Source: an uncultured Dorea sp. (lineage in GTDB: Bacteria > Bacillota > Clostridia > Lachnospirales > Lachnospiraceae). Taken from it: a stretch of 6,887 bases of DNA. A program made the position numbers and the translations under genes. The DNA lies in assembly GCA_948844705.1 (NCBI GenBank), contig CAQNVT010000218.1, positions 1 through 6,887 on the forward strand, in the 5' to 3' direction. The notes below the pieces were generated by a model. The model did no database searches, had not been told where the DNA came from, and worked only from the letters and a program-made list of their open reading frames with translations. Below are positions 6,575-6,887 of this stretch, piece by piece (positions within the stretch are counted from its first letter, which is position 1; each line of letters opens with the position of its first letter).

Positions 6575-6887
6575 ATGCTTAGAATTCAGCAATTAAAGCT
6601 TCCGGCAGGCCACAGTGAGGAGGCAGTAAAAAATAAACTGATAAAAACTCTTCGTATAAAGGAGGATGCCCTGTTGTCCTGTGAGATCCGGAAGCATTCT
6701 CTTGATGCGAGGAAGAAACCGGAGCTGTATGACGTATACACGGTCGACGTTCATGTAAAGCACGAGACGCAGGTCTTAAAGAGACTGAAAAATAAAAATA
6801 TCACCTCGGCAGGAAAAGATGCCGCTATTGCGAGACTCGGAAAGTGCCGCGCGAGAAGCTCTGCAACGATGAAAATAATATCAGGAT
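6575..6887 (+). CDS. FAD-dependent dehydrogenase, COG2509-type (NAD(FAD)-utilizing), N-terminal part only
   Basis: The reading frame starts MLRIQQLKLPAGHSEEAVKNK and contains IRKHSLDARKKPELYDVYTVDV, followed by QVLKRLKNKNIT. This matches the N-terminal cap that precedes the FAD Rossmann motif in COG2509-type dehydrogenases, where a pattern like (I/R)RxxxLKLP and K(S/Q)xDARKKP is typical. The GxGPAG dinucleotide site is expected near residue 105-110, just beyond the window, so cofactor binding is inferred. The enzyme's substrate is unknown. From about base 6808 the annotated frame stops resembling the family. The -1 frame (from AAA AGA TGC at 6814) gives a stretch with PREKL that fits better, so a one-base loss in the A4 run at 6814-6817 is possible. 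Start choice rests on the AGGAG site. Another HI0933-type flavoprotein lies directly upstream. Confidence 0.78.
   Translation, partial: MLRIQQLKLPAGHSEEAVKNKLIKTLRIKEDALLSCEIRKHSLDARKKPELYDVYTVDVHVKHETQVLKRLKNKNITSAGKDAAIARLGKCRARSSATMKIISG

Noticed and set aside
1..6887. tRNA, rRNA, CRISPR array, insertion sequence or riboswitch
   Set aside because: I saw no cloverleaf, no regularly spaced repeats, no transposase or terminal repeats, and no leader long enough for a riboswitch.

Overview
The window is a tightly packed, single-strand (+) housekeeping cluster. It looks like a Clostridia/Lachnospiraceae-type Firmicute: moderate GC, Shine-Dalgarno-led genes, and an order I recall from that group, mutS - mutL - miaA - small ORF - methionine gamma-lyase-like PLP enzyme (YnbB / 'aluminum resistance' family) - HI0933-like flavoprotein - a second FAD-dependent dehydrogenase. 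I infer the taxonomy from gene order and protein flavour; no rRNA is present to confirm it.

Layout. 1-774: 3' part of mutS, starting just after the place where the Walker A loop should be; the first ~75 bases do not encode MutS. 777-2714: complete mutL with an endonuclease-type C-terminal domain. 2719-3693: complete miaA (tRNA A37 dimethylallyltransferase). 3654-3950: a 98-residue TPR-like protein whose start overlaps miaA by 40 bp. 3965-5254: PLP-dependent methionine gamma-lyase-family protein. 5263-6504: HI0933/YhiN-type FAD protein. 6505-6574: a 70 bp gap, the longest here, with a -10-like box and a good ribosome binding site. 6575-end: N-terminal ~100 residues of a COG2509-type FAD-dependent dehydrogenase running off the window. 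Junctions from mutS to the HI0933-like gene are between +14 and -40 bp, so these genes are probably co-transcribed. No RNA gene, CRISPR array, insertion sequence or clear terminator was seen.

How the genes work together. MutS finds mismatches and MutL nicks the strand. Both carry a beta-clamp-type motif here (QMTLF in MutS, QLSLF in the MutL linker). MiaA modifies tRNA position 37. The downstream genes are of poorly defined function and their link to repair is only positional.

The strongest oddities are at the two edges. At the 5' edge, MutS is joined in frame to what looks like the N-terminal strand region of a Nudix hydrolase, with Walker A missing. At the 3' edge, the expected protein pattern seems to move to another frame about 70-80 bases from the end. 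Because both lie within ~80 bases of a sequence end, assembly-edge artefact is the leading explanation. I found no convincing new biological system; the other findings are modest (homopolymer/slippery sites in mutL, the overlapping small TPR gene).
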